This document shows positions 34,005-43,651 of a stretch of DNA of 64,000 bases, one piece after another. The notes beneath the pieces are model-generated. The model saw only the letters and a program-made list of their open reading frames with translations. It was not told the DNA's origin and searched no databases. The position numbers were made by a program, and so were the translations under genes. Source of the DNA: CAZBSE01 sp964561115. Its GTDB lineage: Bacteria; Actinomycetota; Humimicrobiia; Humimicrobiales; Humimicrobiaceae. Positions within the stretch are counted from its first letter, which is position 1. Each line of letters starts with the position of its first letter. The stretch spans positions 1 through 64,000 of the forward strand of contig CAZLOE010000002.1 in assembly GCA_964561115.1 (NCBI GenBank). Direction: 5' to 3'.

Positions 34005-34853
34005 TTACTGCTCATAAAAAGTGACTGCTACGCCACCAGGACCAAGATTATTACCAACAACTGCTCCTATTTCAGCTCGCATAGATTGTTTTGGGTTAAA
34101 TGTCTCCTTTATTCTTTCAGCCATCTCGTCGCCTTCTGCTTTTGCATCAGAGTCGGAAATGGTAACCATTAGTTTATTTGTATCTTTTACCATACTTTTC
34201 ATGGAGTTTATAAGCTCATTTTTTGCTTGACTAAATCTTCTTGTAGTTTTGAACTGGGATACTTCTCCCATACACAGGGTCAGTATAGGCCTGATTTCAA
34301 GAACTGAAGCAATCAAACCTTTGGCTCTTCCTATTCTTCCACCCATTATTAAGTATTTTAAGGTGCTTGGAATAAAAAGAACTGTAATCTTTTGTTTTAA
34401 TTTATTTATGGCGTCTAATATTTCTTCTTTTGATTTACCATCACGAGCAAGTTCGGCTGCTTTTATTACAAGGATGCCCAAAGGTATGTGCACTAGTTCA
34501 GAATTAATAACTTCTATGTCACTGTCAGATAATTCTTTTCTTGCCATTTCTGCAGAGCTATAAGTCCCCGACATCTTTTTTGAGATATGGATTGAAATTA
34601 TAGACCCATTTTCTTTTAAAAGTTCACTATAAGCTTTTATAAAGTCTTGTGGTGTTGGTTGAGATGTTGTTGGCTGCTTTTTTACACTTCTTAATCTTTC
34701 ATAAAACTGTTTGCTGGTAATATCTACTCTGTCATCTAAATAGCTTCTGTCTTCAAAATTTACATATAAAGGTATTACTTTTATTCCATATCTTTCAACC
34801 AAATCCTTAGGAATGTCTGCAGTACTATCAGTCACTATTGCAACTTTACTCAT
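34005..34853 (-). CDS. DegV family fatty-acid-binding protein
   Basis: This 282-residue protein has the DegV start VAIVTDSTADIPKDLVERYGI and the ligand-binding motif SIHISKKMSGTYSSA near residue 90. It ends with the typical GAVVGNNLGPGGVAVTF. DegV (FakB) proteins bind a fatty acid and present it to a kinase (FakA) for phosphorylation. No fakA gene is in the window. AAGGAGT is the SD. The 151 bp before its start and the rest of the gap to 35202 carry no other gene. Confidence 0.92.
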   Translation of the reverse strand: MSKVAIVTDSTADIPKDLVERYGIKVIPLYVNFEDRSYLDDRVDITSKQFYERLRSVKKQPTTSQPTPQDFIKAYSELLKENGSIISIHISKKMSGTYSSAEMARKELSDSDIEVINSELVHIPLGILVIKAAELARDGKSKEEILDAINKLKQKITVLFIPSTLKYLIMGGRIGRAKGLIASVLEIRPILTLCMGEVSQFKTTRRFSQAKNELINSMKSMVKDTNKLMVTISDSDAKAEGDEMAERIKETFNPKQSMRAEIGAVVGNNLGPGGVAVTFYEQ

Positions 34854-35202
34854 GTCTACTCCTTACACGATATTTATAAAATTAACAAAATTATATAATT
34901 ATTAATGTTTTTTTTAAATGTAATAATTGATTCAAATTAAAATATGAGATTTGTTTACATATAACTGCAATTGTATTTTGAAGCATAGATTTAAAAAGTA
35001 TAAAATTAAGCCGCTATAATAATAAAAACAAAGGTTTAGATATACCAGGAATAGTCTTGGGATCAGTATATTTTTTAAATTGATTAACTTAAAAAATGGT
35101 TCGAAATTTCAAACCTTTGGTGTTCAATTATAAGAAAGTTAAAATATTAAAGTTGAAAGATTGAAAATATAAATAATATTGCGTTTCTTACAGAAACAGT
35201 AA
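34854..35202. other. Intergenic region without recognised gene
   Basis: This AT-rich stretch separates the divergent DegV and glycosyltransferase genes. No open frame, hairpin or repeat stands out. A promoter for the rightward genes follows at 35203. Confidence 0.6.
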
Positions 35203-35231
35203 TTGACAAGAATAGACTTTATACCTATTAT
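35203..35231 (+). promoter_or_regulatory. Sigma70 promoter for the glycosyltransferase-GH130 cluster
   Basis: TTGACA (35203-35208) and TATTAT (35226-35231) are 17 bp apart. The start is expected near 35238, about 62 nt before the first glycosyltransferase gene. The four genes that follow are close together on the same strand and probably form one transcript. Confidence 0.7.
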
Positions 35232-35299
35232 TGTGAGCAAACAAATTAATAGCTTCAAAATTAATAGGATTAGAAGAATCAAGAAGTAATTAGGGATTT

Positions 35300-36532
35300 A
35301 TGGCTAAGCCAAAACCAATAGTTTTAATATCAAGTTATTATCCAAGGTTGTGCGGTATTGCTACATTTTGTGAAGAAGCCAGGGAGTTCATTAAAAAGGC
35401 AAATCCAGAAAGAGATGTTTTAGTAATAAGCCATACAGATGGATCTGGGGAAGGGGTTCACCCTATAATAGATACCTCAAACCGTTTTTGGTGGAAACCT
35501 GTGGCAAAAGAAATTAGAAAATTATCTCCGTATGTAGTACATATACAACATGAATATGGTTTGTATGAGCATGTAGACAATAGAGGTATTGGGGATAAAA
35601 ACCAGGGATTTATAGAATTTTTAGGCTCTATTAACGAATATCCTATTGTGGTAGAACTACATACAGTGCATGGCAGACTGAAGGAATTTGAAGAAAATTT
35701 TATCTATCAACTATGTGAAGACGCTGACGTAGTTTTATTTAAAAGTGATTACCAGAAGTGGAGATTAAACTGGACTTTTACTCAAATAGGTTGGAAGATG
35801 CCTAAAAATATTATGATTGTCCCCCATGGAGCGAGAGAAGATGTAAAGTGGAGTGAAAAAGATATTCCAAAATTGAAAGAGGCGCTTGGTTTGAATAAAA
35901 TTAAACATTTAAGTAATAAGTTAGTTGGACTGGTGGGTTGGATACAATCTAATAAAAGGTGGGATATATTAACCTCTATGTGGGAAGAAATAATTAAAGA
36001 AATAAAAATAAAAAATGGTGAGGATTGGGATCTGCTTGCTGCTGGTTTTATGAGAGATGAAGCTCATATAAGAGATTATAATAATTATAAGAGAAGCTTA
36101 GAGATTTTAGAAAAGAAAGGTATTGCACATTATTATGAGTTTATTCCGAGAGGGGAAACTTATTATAAAGTGATGGCAATTTGTAATTTTATAGTGCTTC
36201 CAACAGTAGATGAAACTCAATCAGGAACACTTGCAAGAATTATTGCTTTAAATAAACCTTATATAACCACAGCTCCTTTGGAGGGATTAACAGCCCAGAC
36301 TCTTGAAAGTAATGGTGGACTACTGTTTACAAATAAACAGATGTTAAAAGAAAAAGTCATTAGATTGGCATGTGATAAGGATTTAAGGAAGGAGCTCTCT
36401 GAGAATCTTAAAAAATATTTAAAAGAAGTTGTATCCTGGAAAATAATTGCTAAAAAATATAAAAGTGCATATAAATATGCAAGACTTAAGAAAATACAAG
36501 GGAGAGAAATAGATTTTCCACCTGATTTTTAA
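35300..36532 (+). CDS. GT4-type glycosyltransferase 1 of the GH130 cluster
   Basis: This 410-residue protein has two Rossmann-like halves (GT-B fold). The N-terminal motif SSYYPRLCGIATF (residues 11-23) is shared with the next gene. The acceptor half includes VVHIQHEYGLYE and VELHTVHGR; the donor half includes VPHGARED, LVGLVGWIQSNKRWD and VDETQSGTLARIIALNKP, which replaces the usual E-x7-E region. Retaining GT4 enzymes commonly use GDP-mannose or UDP-sugars. Donor specificity is inferred only from the GH130 partner. AGGG lies 5 bp before the ATG. Confidence 0.8.
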   Translation: MAKPKPIVLISSYYPRLCGIATFCEEAREFIKKANPERDVLVISHTDGSGEGVHPIIDTSNRFWWKPVAKEIRKLSPYVVHIQHEYGLYEHVDNRGIGDKNQGFIEFLGSINEYPIVVELHTVHGRLKEFEENFIYQLCEDADVVLFKSDYQKWRLNWTFTQIGWKMPKNIMIVPHGAREDVKWSEKDIPKLKEALGLNKIKHLSNKLVGLVGWIQSNKRWDILTSMWEEIIKEIKIKNGEDWDLLAAGFMRDEAHIRDYNNYKRSLEILEKKGIAHYYEFIPRGETYYKVMAICNFIVLPTVDETQSGTLARIIALNKPYITTAPLEGLTAQTLESNGGLLFTNKQMLKEKVIRLACDKDLRKELSENLKKYLKEVVSWKIIAKKYKSAYKYARLKKIQGREIDFPPDF

Positions 36533-36577
36533 AGGGCACTTAAGCAGCTTTATAAAAAATCTCCCAGAGGTGTTATT

Positions 36578-37786
36578 TTGAATAAACTCAAGAAGGTTTT
36601 AAGAGAAAAATGCAAAGGAATTAATTGTATATATATATCATCATATGTCCCAAGAAAATGCGGAATTGCTACTTATACAAGTGATTTAACCAGAGCTATT
36701 GATCTTATAAATCCATACTGCGAATCAAAGATTATAGCATTGATTAGACCGGAAGATAAAATTGATCATCCTCCAGAAGTTAAATTTAAAATCAACCAAT
36801 ACGAGATTGATTCCTATATTAAAGCTGCCCATTATATTAATAAATCTAGAACGGATATAGTTGTTCTGGAACATGAATTCGGATTGCATGGCGGTGAATT
36901 TGGAAAATATATTATTAAGTTAATAGAGTTGATAAAAAAACCCTTAATTATAACTGCTCATACAATTCCTGATAATTCAAATAATGGATACGGCTTGGTT
37001 TTAAAAGACGTTATAAAATTTGCGGATAAAGTAATAGTTATGATGCCCGAAAGCTTAGAGAAGCTGGTGAAAAGATATGATTATCCCAAAGAAAAAATAG
37101 ATATTATTCCCCATGGTGTTCCTGATATACCTCTGGAATCTAATTATAAATATAAAAAGAAAAAAAGATTGGGAGATAAAGTAATCCTGGGGAATATAAA
37201 TCTTTTATCAGCGGTTAAAGGACTTGAATATACTATAGAAGCTTTAAAAAAAATAAAGAAGAAATTAAATAATGTTTTATATTTAATAATTGGTCAGACA
37301 CATCCTATTGTATTAAAAGAAGAAGGCCAAAAATATAAGAATTTTTTAAAAGAAAAAATCAAGCATTATAATTTGCAGGAAAATGTTAAATTTATAAATA
37401 AATATATGTCTTTAAAAGAGTTGGTAGTATGGTTAAGAATCATCGATATATACATAACTCCATACTTAAATCCACAACAATCCACTTCAGGCGCTCTGGC
37501 ATACGCAATTGGAGCAGGTAAATTATGTATCTCAACTCCCTATTTGTATGCGAAAGAAGTTTTAGCAGAGGGAAGAGGAATAATTGTACCTTTCCGAAAC
37601 TCCCAGGCCATTGCAGATGCTGTGATAGATATTTGTAAGGATCCTCAAAGGAAACTGGAAATGGAAAAGAAAGCACATAAATTCGGAAGATTGATGACCT
37701 GGTATAATGTAGCTTTGCAGCACTTAGAATTATTTAATGAGATTTTAGATAAACGTGAGAATAAAAGGTCTATCAAGGCAGTTTAG
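36578..37786 (+). CDS. GT4-type glycosyltransferase 2 of the GH130 cluster
   Basis: This 402-residue protein is a paralogue of the preceding enzyme. It shares SSYVPRKCGIATY (residues 21-33), VLEHEFGLHGGE, TAHTIPD and VIPHGVPD, and the donor-site block NPQQSTSGALAYAIGAGK. Two related but distinct transferases in tandem suggest alternating or primer-and-extension steps in one glycan. The start is a TTG with an AGAGGTG SD. It is 45 bp after the first transferase and 48 bp before the (alpha/alpha)6 protein. Confidence 0.8.
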   Translation: MNKLKKVLREKCKGINCIYISSYVPRKCGIATYTSDLTRAIDLINPYCESKIIALIRPEDKIDHPPEVKFKINQYEIDSYIKAAHYINKSRTDIVVLEHEFGLHGGEFGKYIIKLIELIKKPLIITAHTIPDNSNNGYGLVLKDVIKFADKVIVMMPESLEKLVKRYDYPKEKIDIIPHGVPDIPLESNYKYKKKKRLGDKVILGNINLLSAVKGLEYTIEALKKIKKKLNNVLYLIIGQTHPIVLKEEGQKYKNFLKEKIKHYNLQENVKFINKYMSLKELVVWLRIIDIYITPYLNPQQSTSGALAYAIGAGKLCISTPYLYAKEVLAEGRGIIVPFRNSQAIADAVIDICKDPQRKLEMEKKAHKFGRLMTWYNVALQHLELFNEILDKRENKRSIKAV

Positions 37787-37834
37787 TTAAACCTTTATAA
37801 AAGAGTATTAAAAAATCAAATAAAAAAAATTCTT

Positions 37835-38842
37835 ATGGATCCGCTAAAAAAAATAAGGTCAATGACTTCAGATATTGGAATTTACCAGCACGGAAAACTA
37901 AATAATCCTGCTCCTAAATTTGGATATGCCCTAGAAGATCAGGCAAGGGCTCTTATAGTAGCCGATGAATTTAAAGATAAAGATCTTAAGGATACTTATT
38001 TAGGTTTTATTTTAAAGGCACAAAGAGAAGACGGTTTACTTTATCATTTTTATTATGAAAATAATGGTAAGGGTCTATTTAAAAATGAAGAACATGATTC
38101 AAAATCTAATATAAAAGAAGCTTACGGTATAACTCTATGGTCTCTTCTATCAACAAAAAGCAATAAAAACAGTTTTATTAAAAAGATTATTGGAAATTTA
38201 ATTGAAGATGCTTCCAACTGGACTTCAATAAGAGCAATATCAGCAGCTTTATTAGGTTTGTTAAGTCTTGATTACCAGTATGGTTTGGAAAATGAATTAA
38301 AGGTAAAGTTACATAATTTTTATTTTGAGTCATATTCCGATGATTGGGTGTGGTTTGAAAATTATCTTGTATATGCAAATGCTTTAATCCCATGGGCACT
38401 TTGGGAAACCTATTTAAAAAGAAAATGCAAAACAAGCTTTGAAATTGCTAAGAAAACAACTGATTTCTTGATAAATAATTGTCAAGAAAATAATATTCCT
38501 TCGCCCATCGGGAATAAAGGCTGGTATTATAAAGGTGGAGACAAAGCCTTATTTGACCAACAGCCAATTGATTCAAGCTATATGGTTTGCTGTCTTGAAA
38601 AAGCATACTATGCAACAGAAGATAGTTATTATCTAACCTGGGCTGCAAAATGGTACAGGTGGTTTTTTGGCAATAATATAAATAATACATCTCTTATAGA
38701 TGAGAATTTTGCATGTTATGATGCATTAAATCCGGAAGGTGTCAATTTAAATCAGGGGGCTGAATCAAATATATGCTTCCTGATGGCATTTCTTGCTGCT
38801 AAAAGACTGGGGATTATTGAGAATCATGCAGCAGGACAATAA
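37835..38842 (+). CDS. (alpha/alpha)6-barrel glycosidase-like protein
   Basis: The 335 residues look like a helical-toroid (six-hairpin) glycosidase: repeated helices with aromatic motifs such as DIGIYQHGKLNNP, GYALEDQARAL, REDGLLYHFYYE, NWTSIRAISA, YWAL-type WALWETYL and NQGAESNICF. I cannot place it in a numbered GH family. Conserved acidic residues in the ED and E-S positions could be catalytic. Its position between the glycosyltransferases and GH130, with only 2 bp between its stop and the next ATG, indicates a role in the same glycan pathway. No signal peptide is present, so it acts in the cytoplasm. Confidence 0.65.
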   Translation: MDPLKKIRSMTSDIGIYQHGKLNNPAPKFGYALEDQARALIVADEFKDKDLKDTYLGFILKAQREDGLLYHFYYENNGKGLFKNEEHDSKSNIKEAYGITLWSLLSTKSNKNSFIKKIIGNLIEDASNWTSIRAISAALLGLLSLDYQYGLENELKVKLHNFYFESYSDDWVWFENYLVYANALIPWALWETYLKRKCKTSFEIAKKTTDFLINNCQENNIPSPIGNKGWYYKGGDKALFDQQPIDSSYMVCCLEKAYYATEDSYYLTWAAKWYRWFFGNNINNTSLIDENFACYDALNPEGVNLNQGAESNICFLMAFLAAKRLGIIENHAAGQ

Positions 38843-38844
38843 AT

Positions 38845-39891
38845 ATGAACATATTTAGATCAGGGAAAAACCCAATAATATCACCGGAAAACATAAAACC
38901 ATCAAGTCGTGATCTCAAAGTAGTTGGTGTTTTTAACTGCGGTGTCACAAAATTCAATGGGGAAATCTTGCTTCTTATGAGAGTTGCTGAAGCACCAATT
39001 AATAGTGATCCAAAAAAGAAACTGGTACCTATACTGAATGTAAAGACAGGTAAGCTTATTATAAAGGAATTAGACAAAGCAGATTATACAGTGGATTTAT
39101 CTGATTCCAGATTTGTAAAGACATCTGATGGATGTTACCTTACATCTATTTCCCATTTAAGGATTGCCAGGAGTAAAAATGGTCTTGATTTTGAAATAGA
39201 CAAAAAGCCTGCTATGTTACCTGAAAATAAATATGAGAAATTTGGTATAGAAGATCCGAGGGTTACCCTGATTGATGGAAAGTACTATATAAGTTATAGT
39301 GCAGTATCCGATATAACTGGCATCACCACCTGTCTGGCGTCCACAACTGATTTTATTACATTTACAAGACATGGTGTAATCTTTATGCCCGACAACAAGG
39401 ACATTGCCATTTTTCCTGAAAAAATAAAAGGTAGATATTATGCCTTGAACCGCCCTATATCTGCTGAATATAAGACAGCGGATATATGGATATCTGAATC
39501 TAATAACCTTCTTTGCTGGGGTAATCACAGGAGATTAATGGGTGTAAGAGAGAAATACTGGGATAATGGAAGGGTAGGGTGTGGTGCTGTTCCATTCAGA
39601 ATAGAAGAAGGTTGGCTGGAGATATACCACGGAGCATCAAAGGCTAATAAATACTGTCTTGGAGCAGTTTTATTGGATACTACTGAACCCTGGAGAATTA
39701 TAGCAAGGAGTAAGAAACCGATAATTGAGCCTGAAATGGATTACGAGCTAAATGGTTTCTTTGGTAATGTAATTTTCAGCTGCGGAGTTTTATATGAAAA
39801 AGGAATGTTAAAGATATACTATGGAGCAGCTGATACTTACATTGCATATGCAGAGATTAAGTTAAAGGATGTACTTAATGAGTTAAAGTAA
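38845..39891 (+). CDS. GH130 family glycoside phosphorylase, cluster copy
   Basis: This 348-residue beta-propeller belongs to GH130. Motifs include FNCGVTKFNGEILLLMRVAE (about 30-49), GIEDPRV with the probable catalytic Asp137, MPDNKDIAIFPEKI, YALNRP, YHGASK and YYGAADTYIAYAE at the end. Compared with the copy at 28633 it has an insertion of about 30 residues near position 55-90. With phosphate, such enzymes release mannose-1-phosphate from beta-mannosides; the reverse reaction can extend oligomers. It lacks a signal peptide, so the substrate is intracellular. It is the last gene of the cluster. Confidence 0.85.
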   Translation: MNIFRSGKNPIISPENIKPSSRDLKVVGVFNCGVTKFNGEILLLMRVAEAPINSDPKKKLVPILNVKTGKLIIKELDKADYTVDLSDSRFVKTSDGCYLTSISHLRIARSKNGLDFEIDKKPAMLPENKYEKFGIEDPRVTLIDGKYYISYSAVSDITGITTCLASTTDFITFTRHGVIFMPDNKDIAIFPEKIKGRYYALNRPISAEYKTADIWISESNNLLCWGNHRRLMGVREKYWDNGRVGCGAVPFRIEEGWLEIYHGASKANKYCLGAVLLDTTEPWRIIARSKKPIIEPEMDYELNGFFGNVIFSCGVLYEKGMLKIYYGAADTYIAYAEIKLKDVLNELK

Positions 39892-40086
39892 GTCAATGGG
39901 AACAATGAAATTATTACTTCCAGTATGTCTTCCAGCCCGTTCACATAACAGGTCGATTCGCATACTCTGTGAGGAAGTTTAAGCATTTTTTCATAATTTT
40001 TCACCTTTGATTAGTTTATAATTTCTTTTATTTTAAAAAACATTTATTTTTTTCTTTTTTTATTAAATAATATTCACATTATAGAA

Positions 40087-40896
40087 GTGCCGGGAGGGTT
40101 TGCGATACTTACCAGTAATCAATTTGATCATAATAATATAAGACTTCACTATATGAAAAGCCAGGAAAGCGGTCCACCGGTAGTTTTGCTACATGGACTT
40201 AGCGATTCCTGGAGAACCTATTTGAGCTTTATTCCCTTTATCTCATCCTGCTACACAGTATATGTTCCTGATTTAAGAGGACACGGTAAATCATACAGAG
40301 CTGAGAGTTATACAATATTGGATTACACATATGATATAGAATTATTTCTAACGGAGTTGTTCAGTGAACCGGTATCTCTTATTGGACATTCACTGGGAGC
40401 AGCCATTTCGTTGGTCATAGCTGCCAGGTGGCCGGAAAAATGCAGAAGTATAAGTTTGATTGAACCTTTTATTTTCAAAGACAGGCTGGATGATAAGAAA
40501 TCACGTAAATATTTTAAGGGTTGTTTGGAAGCGTGTACGAAATATAGTGATATTGATTCAATCAGTAAAAATATAAAAGAAACAGGGACACTTGCTAGGA
40601 AAAGAGCCTCAGATTTTCTGAAACTGGATAAAAAAACAATTAAAACTGTACTGGACAGGACTATATTTAATGGGTTCAATCTGGATGAGCTTCTTTCAAA
40701 AATAGTATGTCCGGTGCTGGTTCTGAGAGGAAATCCTAAGCTTGACGCTTTTATAACTGAAGAAAAAGCTGATTATTTAAAGAGGATGATTAGTAATTGT
40801 GTTATAGAATATCTGGAAAAATCAAGCCATGTGGTTCATGTAGATCAGCCGTTTAAGGCAGTTCAGTATCTTTTAGATTTTTTGGCTTCAGTGTAG
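40087..40896 (+). CDS. Alpha/beta hydrolase
   Basis: This 269-residue alpha/beta hydrolase has the oxyanion motif LLHGLSDSW, the nucleophile elbow LIGHSLGAA with Ser near residue 101, and a His near the C-terminus (SSHVVHVDQP). An acidic residue follows PVLVLRGNPKLD. Candidate substrates are esters or acyl-thioesters; nothing closer can be said. The start is uncertain: GTG at 40087 is used, and a GGGAGGG lies just after it, so a non-standard start slightly downstream is possible. The 195 bp before it are T-rich with no other feature. Confidence 0.8.
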   Translation: MPGGFAILTSNQFDHNNIRLHYMKSQESGPPVVLLHGLSDSWRTYLSFIPFISSCYTVYVPDLRGHGKSYRAESYTILDYTYDIELFLTELFSEPVSLIGHSLGAAISLVIAARWPEKCRSISLIEPFIFKDRLDDKKSRKYFKGCLEACTKYSDIDSISKNIKETGTLARKRASDFLKLDKKTIKTVLDRTIFNGFNLDELLSKIVCPVLVLRGNPKLDAFITEEKADYLKRMISNCVIEYLEKSSHVVHVDQPFKAVQYLLDFLASV

Positions 40897-40933
40897 GATT
40901 TTAACTTTGGTCTGAAAGCTTTATATTTATCGT

Positions 40934-42214
40934 TTATTTGATTATATCCTGGAAACTATCCAGTACTCTTTTTATTATCCTGCTTCCAATAGTATGATCA
41001 AAACCATTTTTATCATATATACAGGTAAAAAACATTCTTCCTTGATGAGTGGTCAGACCTATTACCCTCTCATTTCTTATAGCACTGAATATAGGGCCGT
41101 AGACATTTTCAACCTCATATTTTCCGTATTTTTTCTGCATCTGGATCACTCCTAAATTGGAAAATGAGAAATCATAATCCATAGGCATACCCTGCCTTTT
41201 TGAGAAGAGTGACTCCGGATCCTTGACACCTTCAAGCATATGTGTATTGAAAAAGTAATACCCGATCAAAGGATCATATTTTTCCAGCTGTCCTTTTAAT
41301 TTTTTATTTATATCTGATGCAATCTCCGAGATTGTTCTTTTGGGAGAGCAGTCGATCTCTGCTGTAATTATACCGTTAAAAAGGCCGAAGTAATTCTTTG
41401 CTTCATCTACCAGAAAAGGCTTAAAACTAATAGGACTCTGCAGTACTCTCTTGAATCCTTCTTTTTGTCCAAATTCATACGCAAATGATTTTAAAAGAAT
41501 GGCACCAAGTATACCGTGTACTGAAACGCTGTTCGCTTTTGCAAGAGATATTACTTTTTTTGTTTTATCTTCATCAAAGGACCAGTTATGGATCACATAA
41601 ACAGGTTTCGGGAAGGTCTCTTTTTTAATGGGTTTTTGTTCTGCATTATCTCTATTTTTAACCCATTCAGGAAGTTTCTTTTTCTTTATTATTTCAAGGA
41701 TGTCCTTCTTGATCAGATTTGTAAAGACAGGTGCTTCAGGGTACGGGTTTACAGGTTTATTCTTATCTGCCAGGAATAATAACATGTCGTGAAGAAAAAC
41801 TACAGCAGACAATCCGTCACATATTGCATGATGAAAAACAACTATAATATCAGAGTTGATTTTTCCCTGTATTAAAAATACCCGTATCATTGGGCCCTTA
41901 AAAATGTCAAAATACCTGCAGAGTTCTTCGGCTATAACGGTTTTCCAGTCTGTTTTGTTTCCGTCAAGTTCCTGTAAAGGTATCTCAGGTACATTTTCAG
42001 TTGTGATGAATTGTCTTATAAACTGATTTTTATCCTTGATCATTACTACTCTTACTCCGGCCAGTGGATGTTTATGCTGTGCTTTTAATAAAGCTTGCTT
42101 AATGTCGGATTTTTTAACGCAAGGTTCTACTTTTACCCTGAAGGCAAAATGCATCAGTGTATCATTACCCATATAATACAATATTCTCTCATATGCTATT
42201 GTTTCTCTTTTCAT
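40934..42214 (-). CDS. Condensation-domain-like acyltransferase (HHxxxDG)
   Basis: This 426-residue protein has the HHAICDG motif (His128, His129, Asp133, Gly134) of the CoA-dependent acyltransferase superfamily, which includes NRPS condensation domains, PapA and wax-ester or alcohol acetyltransferases. The second half has the DFSFSNLGV segment in place of the DFGWG motif. It is a stand-alone protein, so it likely acylates a small alcohol, amine or lipid. GGGGGTG is its SD. It starts 6 bp after the MATE gene and is coupled to it, so its product may be exported by that transporter. Confidence 0.8.
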   Translation of the reverse strand: MKRETIAYERILYYMGNDTLMHFAFRVKVEPCVKKSDIKQALLKAQHKHPLAGVRVVMIKDKNQFIRQFITTENVPEIPLQELDGNKTDWKTVIAEELCRYFDIFKGPMIRVFLIQGKINSDIIVVFHHAICDGLSAVVFLHDMLLFLADKNKPVNPYPEAPVFTNLIKKDILEIIKKKKLPEWVKNRDNAEQKPIKKETFPKPVYVIHNWSFDEDKTKKVISLAKANSVSVHGILGAILLKSFAYEFGQKEGFKRVLQSPISFKPFLVDEAKNYFGLFNGIITAEIDCSPKRTISEIASDINKKLKGQLEKYDPLIGYYFFNTHMLEGVKDPESLFSKRQGMPMDYDFSFSNLGVIQMQKKYGKYEVENVYGPIFSAIRNERVIGLTTHQGRMFFTCIYDKNGFDHTIGSRIIKRVLDSFQDIIK

Positions 42215-42220
42215 AATATA

Positions 42221-43612
42221 TCACCCCCGAAATCTTTTTAATTCTGGTTGTCTGGTCAGGTTATGGAGCCACTTATTAGATAAGAAGCGGTAGTAGGCTG
42301 CTACCATTTTTACCAGCTCTTCTGTGGCTGCTATTAACATAACATAATGCACGGGCAGTTTTAGGACAAATGCGGCTATGGCCGCCAGCGGAACCCCTAC
42401 GAACCATATCCCGCCGACTTCTATTATCATACTATAAAGCGTATCACCGCCAGCTTTTAAAATCCCCATCTGGAAAGTGATGTTCATTACTCTCAAAAGC
42501 ATTATGAGGGCCATTACCAGCAGGAGATAATAAAGGTATGTACTGCTCTGCTCTGAAAGATTATAGAAATTGACTATATATTTTCTTACAAAAATAAGAA
42601 TCGCTGCAATCAGTATAGAGAAAACTACAGCTATGGAAAGGAAATTTTTGGAGTAATCCCTTGCCTTGTGTTCTTCACTGGCCCCGATCCTGTTTCCGAC
42701 CATGATAGCACAGGCGGATCCCAGCCCTGAAAAGAGCATAAGACTTAAACGTTCGACCGAGCAGGCTATATTATAAGCGGCAAATGCTTTGGTGCTGATG
42801 TGGCCGTATATTACACTGTACATACTGTAGCCTAGTGCCCATCCCACAGTCTGACCCATGACAGGAAGCCATATTTTTATATATTTCTTTAACATATCTT
42901 TTGAATAATTAAAAATATTCTTAAGGCTGGCAGCTAACGAATACTTTCTTATATATGTAAAGGATAGAATAATGATGAATTCAACACTTCTTGCGATAAC
43001 CGTCGCTATTGCAGCACCCTGGACTTTCAATTCAGGAAATCCGAATTTACCGAAAATAAGTAAATAATTTAAACCTGTATTCAGCAGCAGCCCTATAATA
43101 CCGGTGACAAGAGGAAATTTTACATTTTCTGTGCTTCTAAGAATTGTACCGTAAACAGTGGATATTGAGGTCATGATCAGGCTGAACGCGATTATACTCA
43201 GATATTGTGCGCCCATTTCTATGACCTGAGGATCATTATTATATATTCTTACCAATGTATCCGGGAACATAAAAGTGACTAAAGTAAAAATACCTGATAT
43301 TACGAGGGCAAATGTAATACCTATCCCGAGATTTGAGTGTATTTTTTTAAGGTCTTTTTTACCCCAGTATTGGGCGGTAAAAATCGCAGTTGCGCTGGCT
43401 ATACTGAAAATAAACATTAAAAACAAAAAAAATATTTGATTGCCGATACCGACAGCAGCGACTTCTGTTTCACCAAGCTGGCCTACCATAAATACGTCTA
43501 AAAAATTTAAGGCAGAGGTAAGGAAATTCTGCAGCACTATAGGAGTTGCTATAGTGAGTAGTTTTGGTAGAAATTCTTTATGTTTTGTAAATGATTCAAT
43601 TATAGATTTCAA
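42221..43612 (-). CDS. MATE-family efflux transporter, upstream of acyltransferase
   Basis: This 463-residue transporter has about twelve membrane segments. Motifs are PIVLQNFLTSALNFLDVFMVGQLGETEVAAVGI at the N-terminus and GQTVGWALGYSMYSVIYG at the start of the second half. The start is a TTG at 43612 with an AAGGAGAA SD. It differs from the other MATE of the window (25582), which belongs to another subfamily (that one opens PATIGMVVGALYN). An imperfect palindrome lies 40 bp upstream. With the adjoining acyltransferase it forms a two-gene unit. Confidence 0.9.
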   Translation of the reverse strand: MKSIIESFTKHKEFLPKLLTIATPIVLQNFLTSALNFLDVFMVGQLGETEVAAVGIGNQIFFLFLMFIFSIASATAIFTAQYWGKKDLKKIHSNLGIGITFALVISGIFTLVTFMFPDTLVRIYNNDPQVIEMGAQYLSIIAFSLIMTSISTVYGTILRSTENVKFPLVTGIIGLLLNTGLNYLLIFGKFGFPELKVQGAAIATVIARSVEFIIILSFTYIRKYSLAASLKNIFNYSKDMLKKYIKIWLPVMGQTVGWALGYSMYSVIYGHISTKAFAAYNIACSVERLSLMLFSGLGSACAIMVGNRIGASEEHKARDYSKNFLSIAVVFSILIAAILIFVRKYIVNFYNLSEQSSTYLYYLLLVMALIMLLRVMNITFQMGILKAGGDTLYSMIIEVGGIWFVGVPLAAIAAFVLKLPVHYVMLIAATEELVKMVAAYYRFLSNKWLHNLTRQPELKRFRG

Positions 43613-43651
43613 GTTTTTCTCCTTGGTACGAATTAACTGGTCTGTTATTGG

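Noticed and set aside
33900..35130. Similar short stretches near 33905 and 35100 (AAATTTCA-CCTT patterns) as a repeat pair
   Set aside because: Only about 15 AT-rich bases are alike, which is expected by chance here.
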